Assembly (NCBI RefSeq): GCF_000526215.1
Contig: NZ_JAFQ01000004.1
Coordinates: 868,001-932,000 of the forward strand
Length of the DNA: 64,000 nt
Direction of reading: 5' to 3'
Source: Nocardia sp. BMG51109
GTDB taxonomy: Bacteria > Actinomycetota > Actinomycetes > Mycobacteriales > Mycobacteriaceae
In this document: positions 44,677 to 53,921 of the stretch, piece after piece
How positions within the stretch are numbered: position 1 is the stretch's first letter
Layout of the letters: each line of letters starts with the position of its first letter
Position numbers and translations under genes: made by a program
The notes under the pieces: model-generated
What the model was told of the DNA's origin: nothing
What the model saw: only the letters and a program-made list of their open reading frames with translations
The model's database searches: none

Positions 44677-46136
44677 TCGGCCTTCACCAGAGATTTCAGT
44701 GTCGCGCGGGCACCGTCGCGGTGCAGCGACCGCAGCGTGGTCACATATGCCTCGACGAATCGCGGGTCGTCCACGAGATCTCCGAATACGGCGCGATTCT
44801 CGACGAACGCCGTCGGGTTGTCGCGTTGCGTGCGGGCGAGCGGGGTCAGCGTCTCGGCGAGCCGGTCGACCACCTCGATCGGGTCGCCGTTCTCGTCGAC
44901 GCCCTCGGCGTAGCGCGCCCAGGCGGCGACGGTGGCCACCGCCAGGCGCACCGGACGCCCCGCGGCGAGATTGTCGCGGATCACCGGCAGCAGCCATTTC
45001 GGGATGCGGTCGGACGATTCCGCGCACAGCCGCGCCACGGTATCGCGGACGTGCGCGTTGCCGAATCGCTCCAGCAGCGCCCCCCGGAACTCGGCCAGGC
45101 CCGGAATCGCGGGCACCGTCGGCATGGCCTCGGAATCCAGGTACCGGTCCAGATATTCGGCGATCAGCGGATCCTGCGCCGCCTCGTGAACGAGCCGATA
45201 GCCCGCGAGACAGGCGAAGTAGCACAGGCATTGGTGCCCGGCGTTGAGCAAGCGGAGCTTCATGAACTCGTACGGCGTGACATCGTCGACCAGCCGCACG
45301 CCCGCCTCCTCGAGCGGGGGGCGGCCGTCGACGAAATCGTCCTCGAGCACCCAGGCCGCGAACGGTTCGGCGACCACGGGCCACTCGTCGCGCAGCCCGG
45401 TCTCGGCCGCGCAGTGCTCGACCACCTCCGGCGTGGTGACCGGCGTGATCCGATCCACCATCGAGCTGGGGAAGCGCGCGTTCGCCGTGATCCAGTGCGC
45501 CAGGGCGGGTTCCAGCATCTCCGCGTAGGTGGTGAAGGCGCGGCGGGCGACCCGGCCGTTGCCCTCGATGTTGTCGCACGACACGATCGTCGGCGCCGCG
45601 ACGCCGCGGTCGCGGCGGCGGGCCAGCGCCGCCGTCACCAGGCCGAAGACCGTGGCGGGCGGATGGCCGCCCGCGAGGTCGCGGCGGATCGCCGGTGCGT
45701 CGCGGTCGAATTCGCCGTCGTCGTCGCGCAGGTTGTAGCCGCCCTCGGTGATCGTCAGCGAGATGATCCGGATCGCGGGGTCGGCGAGCCGTTCGATGAC
45801 GGCCTCGGGATCGTCGGGCGCATACAGGAAGTCGACGAGGGAGCCGATCACCCGGGGCTCCCGCGCCCCGTCGGGGTGCGCCAGGGTCAGCGTGTAGAGG
45901 CAGTCCTGCGCCGCCAGGACGTCGCGCATCCGGCGGTCGGCGGGCGTGACGCCGATACCGCAGATCCCCCAGTCGGACGCCCGGCCCAGCGACATCAGCC
46001 GGTCCAGATACATGGCCTGATGGGCGCGGTGGAAACCGCCGACGCCGATGTGCGCGATGCCCGCGCGAATCCCGTCCCGATCGTAATCGGGGCCGGGAAT
46101 CGGCAGATGGGACAGGGCATTCCGGTTCAGTCGCAC
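44673..46136 (-). CDS. Mannitol dehydrogenase family protein
   Basis: A 487-residue polyol-specific long-chain dehydrogenase from GTG 46136, with GGAGGTGG upstream. The Rossmann region is HIGVGGFHRAHQAMYLD. The central signature is SCDNIEGNGRVARRAF and the catalytic motif KLRLLNAGHQ (Lys, Asn, His). It oxidises mannitol, arabitol or a similar polyol to a ketose with NAD. It overlaps the zinc dehydrogenase by 10 bp and the kinase by 4 bp. Confidence 0.95.
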   Translation of the reverse strand: MRLNRNALSHLPIPGPDYDRDGIRAGIAHIGVGGFHRAHQAMYLDRLMSLGRASDWGICGIGVTPADRRMRDVLAAQDCLYTLTLAHPDGAREPRVIGSLVDFLYAPDDPEAVIERLADPAIRIISLTITEGGYNLRDDDGEFDRDAPAIRRDLAGGHPPATVFGLVTAALARRRDRGVAAPTIVSCDNIEGNGRVARRAFTTYAEMLEPALAHWITANARFPSSMVDRITPVTTPEVVEHCAAETGLRDEWPVVAEPFAAWVLEDDFVDGRPPLEEAGVRLVDDVTPYEFMKLRLLNAGHQCLCYFACLAGYRLVHEAAQDPLIAEYLDRYLDSEAMPTVPAIPGLAEFRGALLERFGNAHVRDTVARLCAESSDRIPKWLLPVIRDNLAAGRPVRLAVATVAAWARYAEGVDENGDPIEVVDRLAETLTPLARTQRDNPTAFVENRAVFGDLVDDPRFVEAYVTTLRSLHRDGARATLKSLVKAE

Positions 46137-47158
46137 GTGTTCGCCACCTCCACGATCGTCTTGAGATTGCCGGGACGCCGGTCCGATTCCAGCGCCTCGG
46201 TGGTGCGTTCCAGCGGGTAGCGGGCGGTCACCATCGCATCCAGGTCGACGCGGCCGCCGGCCGTCAGCGCGATCGCCGCCGGCCACGTGCCGGCGTACCG
46301 GAACACACCGGTGAGCACGAGTTCACGCTGTTGGATCCGTTGTACCGGAAGCGACATGGCCGGTGCTCCGGCGCCGACCAGCACAACCCGGCCGGCCGGG
46401 CGCACCGCGGCGACGCCCGCGGTGACCGCGGCCTGCGATCCGGAGGCGTCCACGAACGCGTCGACGTGCGGTTCCGCCGGCCCGGCGGCCGGATCGACGG
46501 CGGCTGTCGCGCCGAACTGCAGGGCGGCCTCGCGCCGCCGCGAGTCCGGGTCGCTGACAATGATTTCGGTGGCGCCGTAGGCCCGGGCGACCTGCGCCAC
46601 CAGGACGCCGATCGGCCCGGCGCCGGCCACCAGGATTCGCGAGCCGCCCTCGACGCCGGCCTTGCGGACCGCCGCGATACCCACCGACAGCGGCTCACAC
46701 AGCGCCGCCGCCTCGTCGGAGATGGTGTCGGGCACCGGATGCGCGAACGCGGCGCCGATCGTGACGAATTCGCACAGGGCCCCGTCGACCGGGGGCGTGG
46801 CGTAGAACCGCATGTGCGGACACAGGTTGTAGCGCCCCGCGCGGGTCTCGGCGCTGTCCGGGTCGGGGCGCTGCGGCTCGATCGAAACCCGTTGCCCGAT
46901 GCGCCCTTCGGGCACCTTCTCCCCCACCGCGACGATCACGCCGCCGGCCTCGTGGCCGAGGATCAGCGGCGCCTCGACCACGAACTCGCCGATCCGCCCC
47001 TCCCGGTAGTAGTGCGCGTCCGAGCCGCAGACGCCGACGGCGTGCACCCGGATCAACACCTCGCCCGGCGCCGGCCGGGGAACGGGCCGCTCCCGCAGGT
47101 CGATTCGGCCCGGCTCGGTCAGGACGGCCGCCCGCATCCGCGAAGGTGTTGTCTGCAT
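46127..47158 (-). CDS. Zinc-dependent polyol (sorbitol/xylitol) dehydrogenase
   Basis: A 343-residue medium-chain dehydrogenase. The start at ATG 47158 has GGAA upstream; ATG 47170 is in frame. Catalytic zinc residues are in VGVCGSDAHYY and GHEAGG, followed by EPLSVG, and the cofactor motif is GAGPIGVLVAQ with VSDPDSRRR (NAD). The four structural-zinc cysteines are absent, as in sorbitol dehydrogenases. First gene of the operon, divergent from the SorC regulator. Confidence 0.92.
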   Translation of the reverse strand: MQTTPSRMRAAVLTEPGRIDLRERPVPRPAPGEVLIRVHAVGVCGSDAHYYREGRIGEFVVEAPLILGHEAGGVIVAVGEKVPEGRIGQRVSIEPQRPDPDSAETRAGRYNLCPHMRFYATPPVDGALCEFVTIGAAFAHPVPDTISDEAAALCEPLSVGIAAVRKAGVEGGSRILVAGAGPIGVLVAQVARAYGATEIIVSDPDSRRREAALQFGATAAVDPAAGPAEPHVDAFVDASGSQAAVTAGVAAVRPAGRVVLVGAGAPAMSLPVQRIQQRELVLTGVFRYAGTWPAAIALTAGGRVDLDAMVTARYPLERTTEALESDRRPGNLKTIVEVANTCD

Positions 47159-47180
47159 CACATTCCGCATGCTAGCGTGA

Positions 47181-47214
47181 TGAGCAGATCGACGCACCCC
47201 TGAGCATTTGCTCA
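47181..47214. promoter_or_regulatory. SorC-type operator in the polyol divergent promoter
   Basis: TGAGCATTTGCTCA at 47201-47214 is a 14-bp palindrome, and a third TGAGCA copy is at 47181-47186, 20 bp away (two turns). TTTGCTCA-like sites are typical for SorC-family regulators of polyol genes. It sits between the dehydrogenase and regulator genes. Confidence 0.65.
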
Positions 47215-47274
47215 CCCCCCGACTGTGCTCGTATTCGGCGGGGCGTCGCACGGGAAGACATCGGAGTGGTTGTC

Positions 47275-48288
47275 ATGGCCGGATCGGCGCTCAACGGACG
47301 AGTGCCCCCCGCAGCGGGTGCGCCCCCGGAGGATCTGCGACTGGCATTGCGCGCGGCCACCCTCTACTACCTCGACGGCTTGACACAGGCGGAAGTGGCC
47401 GCGCGCCTGGGCGTTTCGCGTCCCACCGCCGGACGGCTGGTCGCGCGGGCGAAGGCGCGCGGCCTGGTCCGCATCGAGGTCGCGGTGCCCGACGACCAGC
47501 GCGACGCGCTGCACGCCGACGAGGAATACGCGCTGGAACGCGCCTTCGGGCTCACCGAGGCCGTGGTCGTCGGCGACAACGTCGATGCCGTCGGCCCGCT
47601 CGACGACCACGCGAGCTGGGCGGGCGTGGGCCGGGCGGCCGCCCGACTGCTCACCCGGCGGCTCACCGAATCCGATCGGCTCGGATTCACCTGGGGCCCC
47701 GAGACGGTCGCGGTGGCGCGCGCGCTGCCCACCGGCGCGGCCGCCTGCCGCGCGATCGTGCAGCTCGACGGCGCGATGACCACGGGCGACTACCAGTCCG
47801 GCAGCGAGTACGTGCTGGGCCGCTGCGCCGAACAACTCCAGGCCGAACCGATCCGGCTGCCCGCGCCGCTGTACGCCGACGCGGCGACGGTGTCCTCGCT
47901 GCGCTCCGATTCGATGTTCTCGGTCGCCCTGGAGGCGGGCCGGACGGCGGCGGCGATGATGTTCGGCGTCGGCCCGGTGTCCACCTCGACCACGCTGTTC
48001 GAGGGCAGCTACCTGGACACCGCGATGCTCGACACGCTGACGCGGCAGGGCGCGGTCGGCGAAATCGGCGGCCGGTTCTTCGCCGCCGACGGCACGATCC
48101 TGGCCACCGAGATGAGCGACCGCACGGTGTCGGTGGCGCTCGAGGACATCCGCGCCTGCCCGAAGTCCCTCCTGGTGACCGGCGGCGCCGCCAAGCACGA
48201 GGCGGCGCTGGGCGCCCTGCGCGGCGGCTTCGCCCGCCTGCTGATCTGCGATATCGACTGTGCGCGTTGGCTTCTCGAGCAGCAATGA
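47275..48288 (+). CDS. SorC/DeoR-type sugar-binding transcriptional regulator
   Basis: A 337-residue regulator. The HTH is at about 36-60 (LTQAEVAARLGVSRPTAGRL) and the sugar-phosphate-binding domain spans 70-330 (GRAAARLLTRRLTESDRLGF, TWGPETVAVARAL, VTGGAAKHEAALGALRGG). GGAG precedes ATG 47275. First gene before the ABC transporter genes, 14 bp from them. It probably controls both the importer and the divergent catabolic genes in response to a polyol or ketose phosphate. Confidence 0.9.
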   Translation: MAGSALNGRVPPAAGAPPEDLRLALRAATLYYLDGLTQAEVAARLGVSRPTAGRLVARAKARGLVRIEVAVPDDQRDALHADEEYALERAFGLTEAVVVGDNVDAVGPLDDHASWAGVGRAAARLLTRRLTESDRLGFTWGPETVAVARALPTGAAACRAIVQLDGAMTTGDYQSGSEYVLGRCAEQLQAEPIRLPAPLYADAATVSSLRSDSMFSVALEAGRTAAAMMFGVGPVSTSTTLFEGSYLDTAMLDTLTRQGAVGEIGGRFFAADGTILATEMSDRTVSVALEDIRACPKSLLVTGGAAKHEAALGALRGGFARLLICDIDCARWLLEQQ

Positions 48289-48301
48289 GATGAGGTAAAG
48301 C

Positions 48302-49651
48302 ATGCAGCCCCGACTACTGGCCCGCACCGCCGCGGCCGTCGGCTCGGCATTGTGCCTGGCCCTGTCCGGATGCGCCGGCGCCGGCTCGCTCGGCGCCTCG
48401 AACAACACCGTCACGATCGCGATGGTCTCCAACTCCCAGATGACCGACGCGCAGCAGCTGGCGAAGCAGTTCGAGGCGGCTAATCCGGATATCGACCTGC
48501 GGTTCATCACGCTGTCGGAGAATCAGGCGCGCGCCAAGATCACCGCGTCCACGGCGATGGGCGGCGGCGAGTTCGATGTCGCGATGATCAGCAACTACGA
48601 GACCAGGCAGTGGGCCGAGAACGGTTGGCTGGTCAACCTTTCCGACTATGCGCGCAAGACACCCGACTACGACGAGAACGATTTCGTCCCGTCGCTGCGG
48701 GAGTCGCTGTCCTACAACGGCGATATGTACTCGGTGCCGTTCTATGGCGAGTCGTCGTTCCTGATGTACCGCAAGGACCTGTTCGAGCAGGCCGGCATCA
48801 CGTTGTCCCCCAAGCCCACCTGGCCGGAGGTCGCCGACGCCGCGGCCAAGCTGGACCGGCCCGATCTGGCGGGAATCTGCCTGCGCGGCAAGCCCGGCTG
48901 GGGCGAGCTGCTGGCCCCGCTGGACACGGTGATCAACACCTTCGGCGGCCGCTGGTTCGACGAACAGTGGCATCCGCAGCTCACCAGCCCGGAAACCGAA
49001 CGGGCCGTGCAGTTCTACGTGGATCTGGTGCGCTCGCACGGCGAACCGGGGGCGGCGACAGCCGGATTCGGCGAATGCGCGACGCAACTGGCCCAGGGCC
49101 GGGTCGCCATGTGGTACGACGCGACGTCGGCGGTCTCGGTGCTGGAGGACCCGGAACAGAGCAAGGTGGTCGGCAAGATCGGGTACGCCCCGGCGCCGAT
49201 CGCGCAGAAGGACCCCTCCGGCTGGCTGTACACCTGGGCGCTCGGAATCCCGGTCAACAGCAGGCACCACGACGCCGCCTGGCGCTTCATCTCCTGGATG
49301 ACCGACAAGAAGTACCTGCGCACCGTCGGTGAGCAACTCGGCTGGGAGCGGGTGCCGCCGGGCAGCCGGATGTCCACCTACGACATCCCCGAGTACCGGG
49401 AGGCCGCCGCGGCGTTCGGCCCGCTGACGCTCGAGTCCATCGAGGGCGCGAACCCGAACAAGCCCACCGTGCAACCGGTTCCGTACACCGGCGTGCAGTT
49501 CCTCGCGATTCCGGAGTTCCAGGACCTCGGCACCCGGGTCAGCCAGCAGATCAGCGCGGCGATCGCCGGACAGAAGCCGGTCACCGACGCGCTGGCCCAG
49601 TCGCAGGAGTACGCCGAGGCGGTCGGCAAGACATACCGGGAGAAGCAATGA
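48302..49651 (+). CDS. Polyol ABC transporter, substrate-binding lipoprotein (SmoE-like)
   Basis: A 449-residue cluster-B/D extracellular solute-binding protein. Signal peptide and lipobox are LCLALSGC. The opening VTIAMVSNSQMTDAQQLAKQ and FEAANPDIDLRFITLSEN is typical of family 1 binding proteins. It also has YSVPFYGESSFLMYRKDLFE. With the dehydrogenases next door the ligand is most likely mannitol, sorbitol or arabitol. Confidence 0.93.
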   Translation: MQPRLLARTAAAVGSALCLALSGCAGAGSLGASNNTVTIAMVSNSQMTDAQQLAKQFEAANPDIDLRFITLSENQARAKITASTAMGGGEFDVAMISNYETRQWAENGWLVNLSDYARKTPDYDENDFVPSLRESLSYNGDMYSVPFYGESSFLMYRKDLFEQAGITLSPKPTWPEVADAAAKLDRPDLAGICLRGKPGWGELLAPLDTVINTFGGRWFDEQWHPQLTSPETERAVQFYVDLVRSHGEPGAATAGFGECATQLAQGRVAMWYDATSAVSVLEDPEQSKVVGKIGYAPAPIAQKDPSGWLYTWALGIPVNSRHHDAAWRFISWMTDKKYLRTVGEQLGWERVPPGSRMSTYDIPEYREAAAAFGPLTLESIEGANPNKPTVQPVPYTGVQFLAIPEFQDLGTRVSQQISAAIAGQKPVTDALAQSQEYAEAVGKTYREKQ

Positions 49652-50607
49652 CTACCTTTGCCGCCGACTCGGCCACCGTCGCCGAGCGGGTGCGCCGAAT
49701 CCAGGAAGCCAAGGACGCCAAGGTATCTCGGGCCGAGGGCTGGCGTCGGCGCGGGCCGCTGCTGCCGGCGCTGATCTTCACGATCGTCGTCACCCAGGTG
49801 CCGTTCCTGTTCACGCTGTACTACTCGACGCAGTCGTGGAACCTGGTGCGGCCGGGCTCGCGGAAGTTCGTCGGGCTGCAGAACTACCTGGAGATCGTGC
49901 GCGACAGCCAGTTCTGGTCGGTCGCGCTCAACACCGTCGTCATGATCGTCGGGGTGGTGCTGATCTCCGCATTCCTGGGGCTGCTGCTGGCCCTGCTGCT
50001 GGACCGGGCGTTCCTCGGGCGCGGCATCGTGCGCACCCTGTTGATCACGCCGTTCCTGGTGACTCCCGTTGCGGGAGCGCTGGTCTGGAAGACCGCGATG
50101 CTGGATCCGGTGTTCGGCATCGTCAACTTCGTGCTCACGCCGTTCGGGGCCGGTGACATCGACTGGGTGAGCCGCTTCCCGCTGGCGTCGGTGATGCTCG
50201 AAATGGTCTGGCAGTGGACGCCTTTCATGATGCTGCTGATCCTGGCCGGGCTGCAGTCCATGCCGCGCGACATCCTGGAGGCCGGCCGGGTGGACGGCGC
50301 GGGCGCGTTTTCGCTGTTCCGCGAGCTCACCCTGCCGCACCTGCGGCGGTTCATCGAACTCGGCGTGGTGCTGGGCGCGGTGTACCTGGTCAACACCTTC
50401 GACGCGATCTACATGATGACCCAGGGCGGCCCCGGCATCGCCAGCGCCAACCTGCCCTTCTACATCTACCAGCGCGCCTTCCTCGGCTTCGATATGGGAC
50501 AGGCGGCCGCGATGGGTGTGGTCGTGGTGGTCGGCACGATCGTCATCGCGACCTTCGCGCTCCGGCTGATCTTCACATCGTTCACGGGTAAGGAGGAGGC
50601 CGCCTGA
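49648..50607 (+). CDS. Polyol ABC transporter permease, MalF type (SmoF-like)
   Basis: A 319-residue protein with six main helices after a cytoplasmic N-tail. The EAA motif near 225-245 reads EAGRVDGAGAFSLFRELTLP. ATGA overlap with the binding-protein gene. It forms a heterodimer with the next permease in the cytoplasmic membrane. Confidence 0.95.
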   Translation: MTTFAADSATVAERVRRIQEAKDAKVSRAEGWRRRGPLLPALIFTIVVTQVPFLFTLYYSTQSWNLVRPGSRKFVGLQNYLEIVRDSQFWSVALNTVVMIVGVVLISAFLGLLLALLLDRAFLGRGIVRTLLITPFLVTPVAGALVWKTAMLDPVFGIVNFVLTPFGAGDIDWVSRFPLASVMLEMVWQWTPFMMLLILAGLQSMPRDILEAGRVDGAGAFSLFRELTLPHLRRFIELGVVLGAVYLVNTFDAIYMMTQGGPGIASANLPFYIYQRAFLGFDMGQAAAMGVVVVVGTIVIATFALRLIFTSFTGKEEAA

Positions 50608-51491
50608 TGAGCACGACGATACCGGCGCCGGCGACCACGGAGCAGTCCGCCGACCGGAAACCGGCCACGCGCCGAATGCGCAAGCGCCGCACCATGAACC
50701 CTTGGGGTGTGGTCGCCTGGATCGTGGGCATCGGGTTCTTCTTCCCGGTGCTGTGGATGGTGCTGACCGCCTTCAAGCAGGAGGCCGACGCGTACACCGA
50801 TCCGCCGAAGCTGATCTTCTCCCCGACCCTGGACCAGTTCCGGGCGGTCTTCGATCAGGGCGTCGGCACCGGATTGGCCAATTCCGCGTTCGCGACGGTG
50901 ATCTCGACGCTGCTGGTGCTGGTGCTCGGCATCCCGGCGGCCTTCGCGCTGTCGCTGCGGCCCGTGCGGGGCACCCGCGACGCCATGTTCTTCTTCCTCA
51001 GCACCAAGATGCTGCCGGTGGTCGCGGCGATCCTGCCGCTGTACGTGATCGTGTCGGAAGTCGGTCTGCTGGACAACATCTGGGCGCTGATCATCCTCTA
51101 CACGGCGATGAACCTGCCGATCGCGGTGTGGATGATGCGCTCGTTCTTCCTCGAGGTTCCCGGCGAGATCCTGGAGGCCGCGAGCCTCGACGGGGCGAGC
51201 CTGTGGCGCTCGGTGCGCGAGGTGGTGCTGCCGCTGGTCTCGCCCGGAATCGCGGCGACGGCGCTGATCTGCGTGATCTTCGCGTGGAACGAATTCTTCT
51301 TCGCGGTGAATCTGACCGCGGTGCAGGCGCAGACGATGCCGGTGTTCCTGGTCGGCTTCATCGCCGGTGAGGGACTGTACTGGGCCAAGTTGTCGGCGGC
51401 CGCCACCATGGCCGCGCTGCCGGTGGTGCTGGCCGGGTGGCTGGCGCAGAACAAGCTGGTGCGCGGGCTGTCGTTCGGCGCCATCAAATAG
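50607..51491 (+). CDS. Polyol ABC transporter permease, MalG type (SmoG-like)
   Basis: A 294-residue, six-helix permease. The EAA loop reads EAASLDGASLWRSVREVVLP. TGATG overlap with the preceding permease. The C-terminal AQNKLVRGLSFGAIK ending is standard for this subfamily. Confidence 0.95.
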   Translation: MSTTIPAPATTEQSADRKPATRRMRKRRTMNPWGVVAWIVGIGFFFPVLWMVLTAFKQEADAYTDPPKLIFSPTLDQFRAVFDQGVGTGLANSAFATVISTLLVLVLGIPAAFALSLRPVRGTRDAMFFFLSTKMLPVVAAILPLYVIVSEVGLLDNIWALIILYTAMNLPIAVWMMRSFFLEVPGEILEAASLDGASLWRSVREVVLPLVSPGIAATALICVIFAWNEFFFAVNLTAVQAQTMPVFLVGFIAGEGLYWAKLSAAATMAALPVVLAGWLAQNKLVRGLSFGAIK

Positions 51492-51520
51492 GGCTATCGG
51501 ACTTACGAAAGGGATCGGGC

Positions 51521-52600
51521 ATGGTCGCCATCGCCTACCGCAACGCCTCGTGCATCTACTCCGGATCGGACACGCTCGCGGTCGATTCGCTGAACCTGGA
51601 CATCGGCGACGGTGAGTTCGTCGTTCTCGTCGGGCCTTCCGGGTCCGGTAAATCCACGGCCTTGCGCATGCTCGCCGGTCTCGAGGCTATCGATGAGGGG
51701 AGCATCGAGATCGGCGGCAAGGACGTGACGGGACTGCCGTCCAAGGACCGGGACATCGCGATGGTGTTCCAGAACTACGCGCTGTACCCGAACAAGACCG
51801 TGGCGGAGAACATGGGTTTCGCGTTGAAGATGCGCGGCATACCCGCCGACGAGCGCCGCCGCAAGGTCGGCGAGGTCGCCGAGCTGCTCGACCTGACCGA
51901 GTACCTGGACCGCAAGCCCGCCAAGCTGTCCGGTGGGCAGCGGCAGCGAGTTGCCATGGGGCGGGCCATCGTTCGGGAACCGCAGGTGTTCTGCATGGAC
52001 GAGCCGCTGTCCAATCTCGACGCCAAGCTGCGGGTGCAGACCCGCACCCAGATCGCGGCGCTGCAGCGGCGATTGGGCACCACCACCGTCTACGTCACCC
52101 ACGACCAGGTGGAGGCGATGACGATGGGCGACCGGGTGGCGGTGCTGCGCGACGGCAGGTTGCAGCAATTCGCCTCGCCCGCCGAGCTTTACGATCGCCC
52201 GGTCAATACGTTCGTCGCCGGGTTCATCGGATCGCCGGCGATGAATCTGGTGACCGCGCCCGTCGCCGCCGAGGGTGTCCGGATCGGCAACTCGGTGCTG
52301 GAGCTGGAACGTGATCAGATCTCGCTGCTGCGGCGGGAGAAGCTGGAGACCGTCACCGTGGGCGTGCGGCCCGAGCAGCTCGAGATCGCGGACACCGGCG
52401 TATCGGCCACCGTCGAGCTGGTGGAGAGCCTGGGCAGCGAATCCTTCGTGCACACCGCCACCGAACCCGATGTGCGACTCGTCGTCCGCTGCCCCGGCCG
52501 GGCGCCGGTCGCGCTGGCCGAGGCGGTCCGGCTGCGCAAACGCGCGGACAGCACGGTGCATCTGTTCCACCCGGACACCGGGCTGCGCCTGGAGGCATAG
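51521..52600 (+). CDS. Polyol ABC transporter ATPase, MalK/SmoK type
   Basis: A 359-residue ATPase. Walker A is GPSGSGKST, Q-loop MVFQNYALYP, signature LSGGQRQRVAMGRA, Walker B VFCMDEPLSNLD and H-loop VTHDQ. The C-terminal OB-fold regulatory domain starts near 235. It follows the permease by 29 bp with an RBS. The final codons and the TAG stop lie in the first unit of a 22-bp tandem repeat. In many actinobacteria MalK-like ATPases serve several importers; here it is in the operon. Confidence 0.95.
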   Translation: MVAIAYRNASCIYSGSDTLAVDSLNLDIGDGEFVVLVGPSGSGKSTALRMLAGLEAIDEGSIEIGGKDVTGLPSKDRDIAMVFQNYALYPNKTVAENMGFALKMRGIPADERRRKVGEVAELLDLTEYLDRKPAKLSGGQRQRVAMGRAIVREPQVFCMDEPLSNLDAKLRVQTRTQIAALQRRLGTTTVYVTHDQVEAMTMGDRVAVLRDGRLQQFASPAELYDRPVNTFVAGFIGSPAMNLVTAPVAAEGVRIGNSVLELERDQISLLRREKLETVTVGVRPEQLEIADTGVSATVELVESLGSESFVHTATEPDVRLVVRCPGRAPVALAEAVRLRKRADSTVHLFHPDTGLRLEA

Positions 52601-52649
52601 GGTCTTGCGCCTGGAGGCGTAGGGTCTTGCGCCTGGAGGCATAGGGTCA
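52584..52649. repeat. 22-bp tandem repeat, three copies, spanning the ATPase stop
   Basis: Units at 52584-52605, 52606-52627 and 52628-52649, beginning TGCGCCTGGAGGCRTAGG. The first encodes the last residues of the ATPase and contains its TAG stop. Unit length and placement over a stop codon match the repeat at 37575-37662, although the sequences differ. Confidence 0.9.
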
Positions 52650-52725
52650 CCCGCGCGATCAGGGTGCGCCGCCGCGGATTACTGTCGGATCCGTAGCTCG
52701 ACGTAGTAGTTCGGAGGTTGTGCAG

Positions 52726-53040
52726 ATGGCCCGGATTCCCACATCGCTGCTGGCGGCCGGTGGTCTCGCCGGAGGCTTCGCGCTGGCGCAGGCGACCGAG
52801 CGGCGGCAGCTCGGCGGAGTCGTGTTCGCGGCGGCGACGGCGGCCGCCGTGCCGCGCTGGCGCAGGGCCGTCGGAACGGGTGGCGCTGCCGCGCTGACCG
52901 GAATGTCGGTGGGGGCCATGGGCGTCTCGCATCCGCTGGCCAAGAAGATCGGCGCGTGGCCGTCGGTGGCCGCCGTCTCGGCGGTGGTCGCGTCGACCGC
53001 GTGGCTGGCGGTCGACCGGCGGGCAGCGAACGGTGAGTGA
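52726..53040 (+). CDS. Small hydrophobic hypothetical protein
   Basis: A 104-residue protein; GGAGG lies 8 nt before ATG 52726. It is Ala/Gly/Val-rich with two or three likely membrane helices (LLAAGGLAGGFALAQA, VSAVVASTAWLAVD) and Arg-rich loops. No family was recognised. Its end overlaps the enoyl-CoA hydratase start by 8 bp, so the two are cotranslated. Confidence 0.6.
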   Translation: MARIPTSLLAAGGLAGGFALAQATERRQLGGVVFAAATAAAVPRWRRAVGTGGAAALTGMSVGAMGVSHPLAKKIGAWPSVAAVSAVVASTAWLAVDRRAANGE

Positions 53041-53833
53041 GCCCGTCCTGATCGAGCGCACCGGCGACGTCGTCGTCTGGACGCTCAACAATCCCGAGGC
53101 CCGCAATCCGATCTCCGACACCGAGACGATCGCCGCCTTGGAGGAGGCGATCGCCGCCGCCGATCGCGACGATTCGCTGCGGGTGGCCATCCTGACCGGC
53201 GCGGGCACCGCCTTTTCCTCCGGCGGCAATATCAAGCACATGCGCGACGGCGCCGGGATGTTCGGCGGATCACCGGCCGAGCAGCGGCAGGGGTACCGGC
53301 ACGGCATCCAGCGGATCCCGAAGGCCCTGTACCACTGCGAGATTCCGACCATCGCGGCCGTCAACGGACCGGCCGTGGGTGCCGGCTGCGATCTGGCGCT
53401 CATGTGCGATATGCGGATCGCCGCGAGTACCGCGACGTTCGCGGAGAGCTTCGCCAAGCTCGGCATCATCCCGGGCGACGGCGGCGCCTGGCTGCTGCCC
53501 CGCGCCGTCGGCATGGCCCGCGCGAGCGAGATGGCGTTCACCGGTGAGCCGATCGACGCGGCGACGGCGCTGGAGTGGGGCCTGGTCTCGACGGTCGTGG
53601 AGCCCGGCACACTGCTCGACGCCGCCCACCGGCTGGCCGCCCGGGTCGCCGCCAATCCGCCCCAGGCGCTGCGCATGACCAAGAAGCTGCTCCGCGAGGG
53701 ACAGTGGCAGTCGCTCGACAGCCTGCTCGAACTGTCCGCCGCCATGCAGGCCGTCGCCCACCACACCGCCGACCACCACGAGGCCGTCGCCGCGATGTTG
53801 GAACGCCGCCCGCCGCACTTCACGGGCCACTGA
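53033..53833 (+). CDS. Enoyl-CoA hydratase/isomerase family protein
   Basis: A 266-residue crotonase-fold enzyme from GTG 53033. Oxyanion-hole segments are AFSSGGNIKHM and GPAVGAGCDLALMCD. The position of the first catalytic glutamate (GGCEL in hydratases) reads GCDLA, and the second region is GIIPGDGGAWLLPR. The usual two-Glu set is therefore changed. It could be an isomerase, hydrolase or specialised hydratase. Cotranslated with the small hydrophobic protein. Confidence 0.85.
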   Translation: MSEPVLIERTGDVVVWTLNNPEARNPISDTETIAALEEAIAAADRDDSLRVAILTGAGTAFSSGGNIKHMRDGAGMFGGSPAEQRQGYRHGIQRIPKALYHCEIPTIAAVNGPAVGAGCDLALMCDMRIAASTATFAESFAKLGIIPGDGGAWLLPRAVGMARASEMAFTGEPIDAATALEWGLVSTVVEPGTLLDAAHRLAARVAANPPQALRMTKKLLREGQWQSLDSLLELSAAMQAVAHHTADHHEAVAAMLERRPPHFTGH

Positions 53834-53921
53834 GACACCCGACCGAAAACCTTGCGGGACACCGGTTCTCATCCCGTCATGCTCTTTCGGCCCGGTGCCA
53901 CGATGCGGCTGCGCCCGGACC

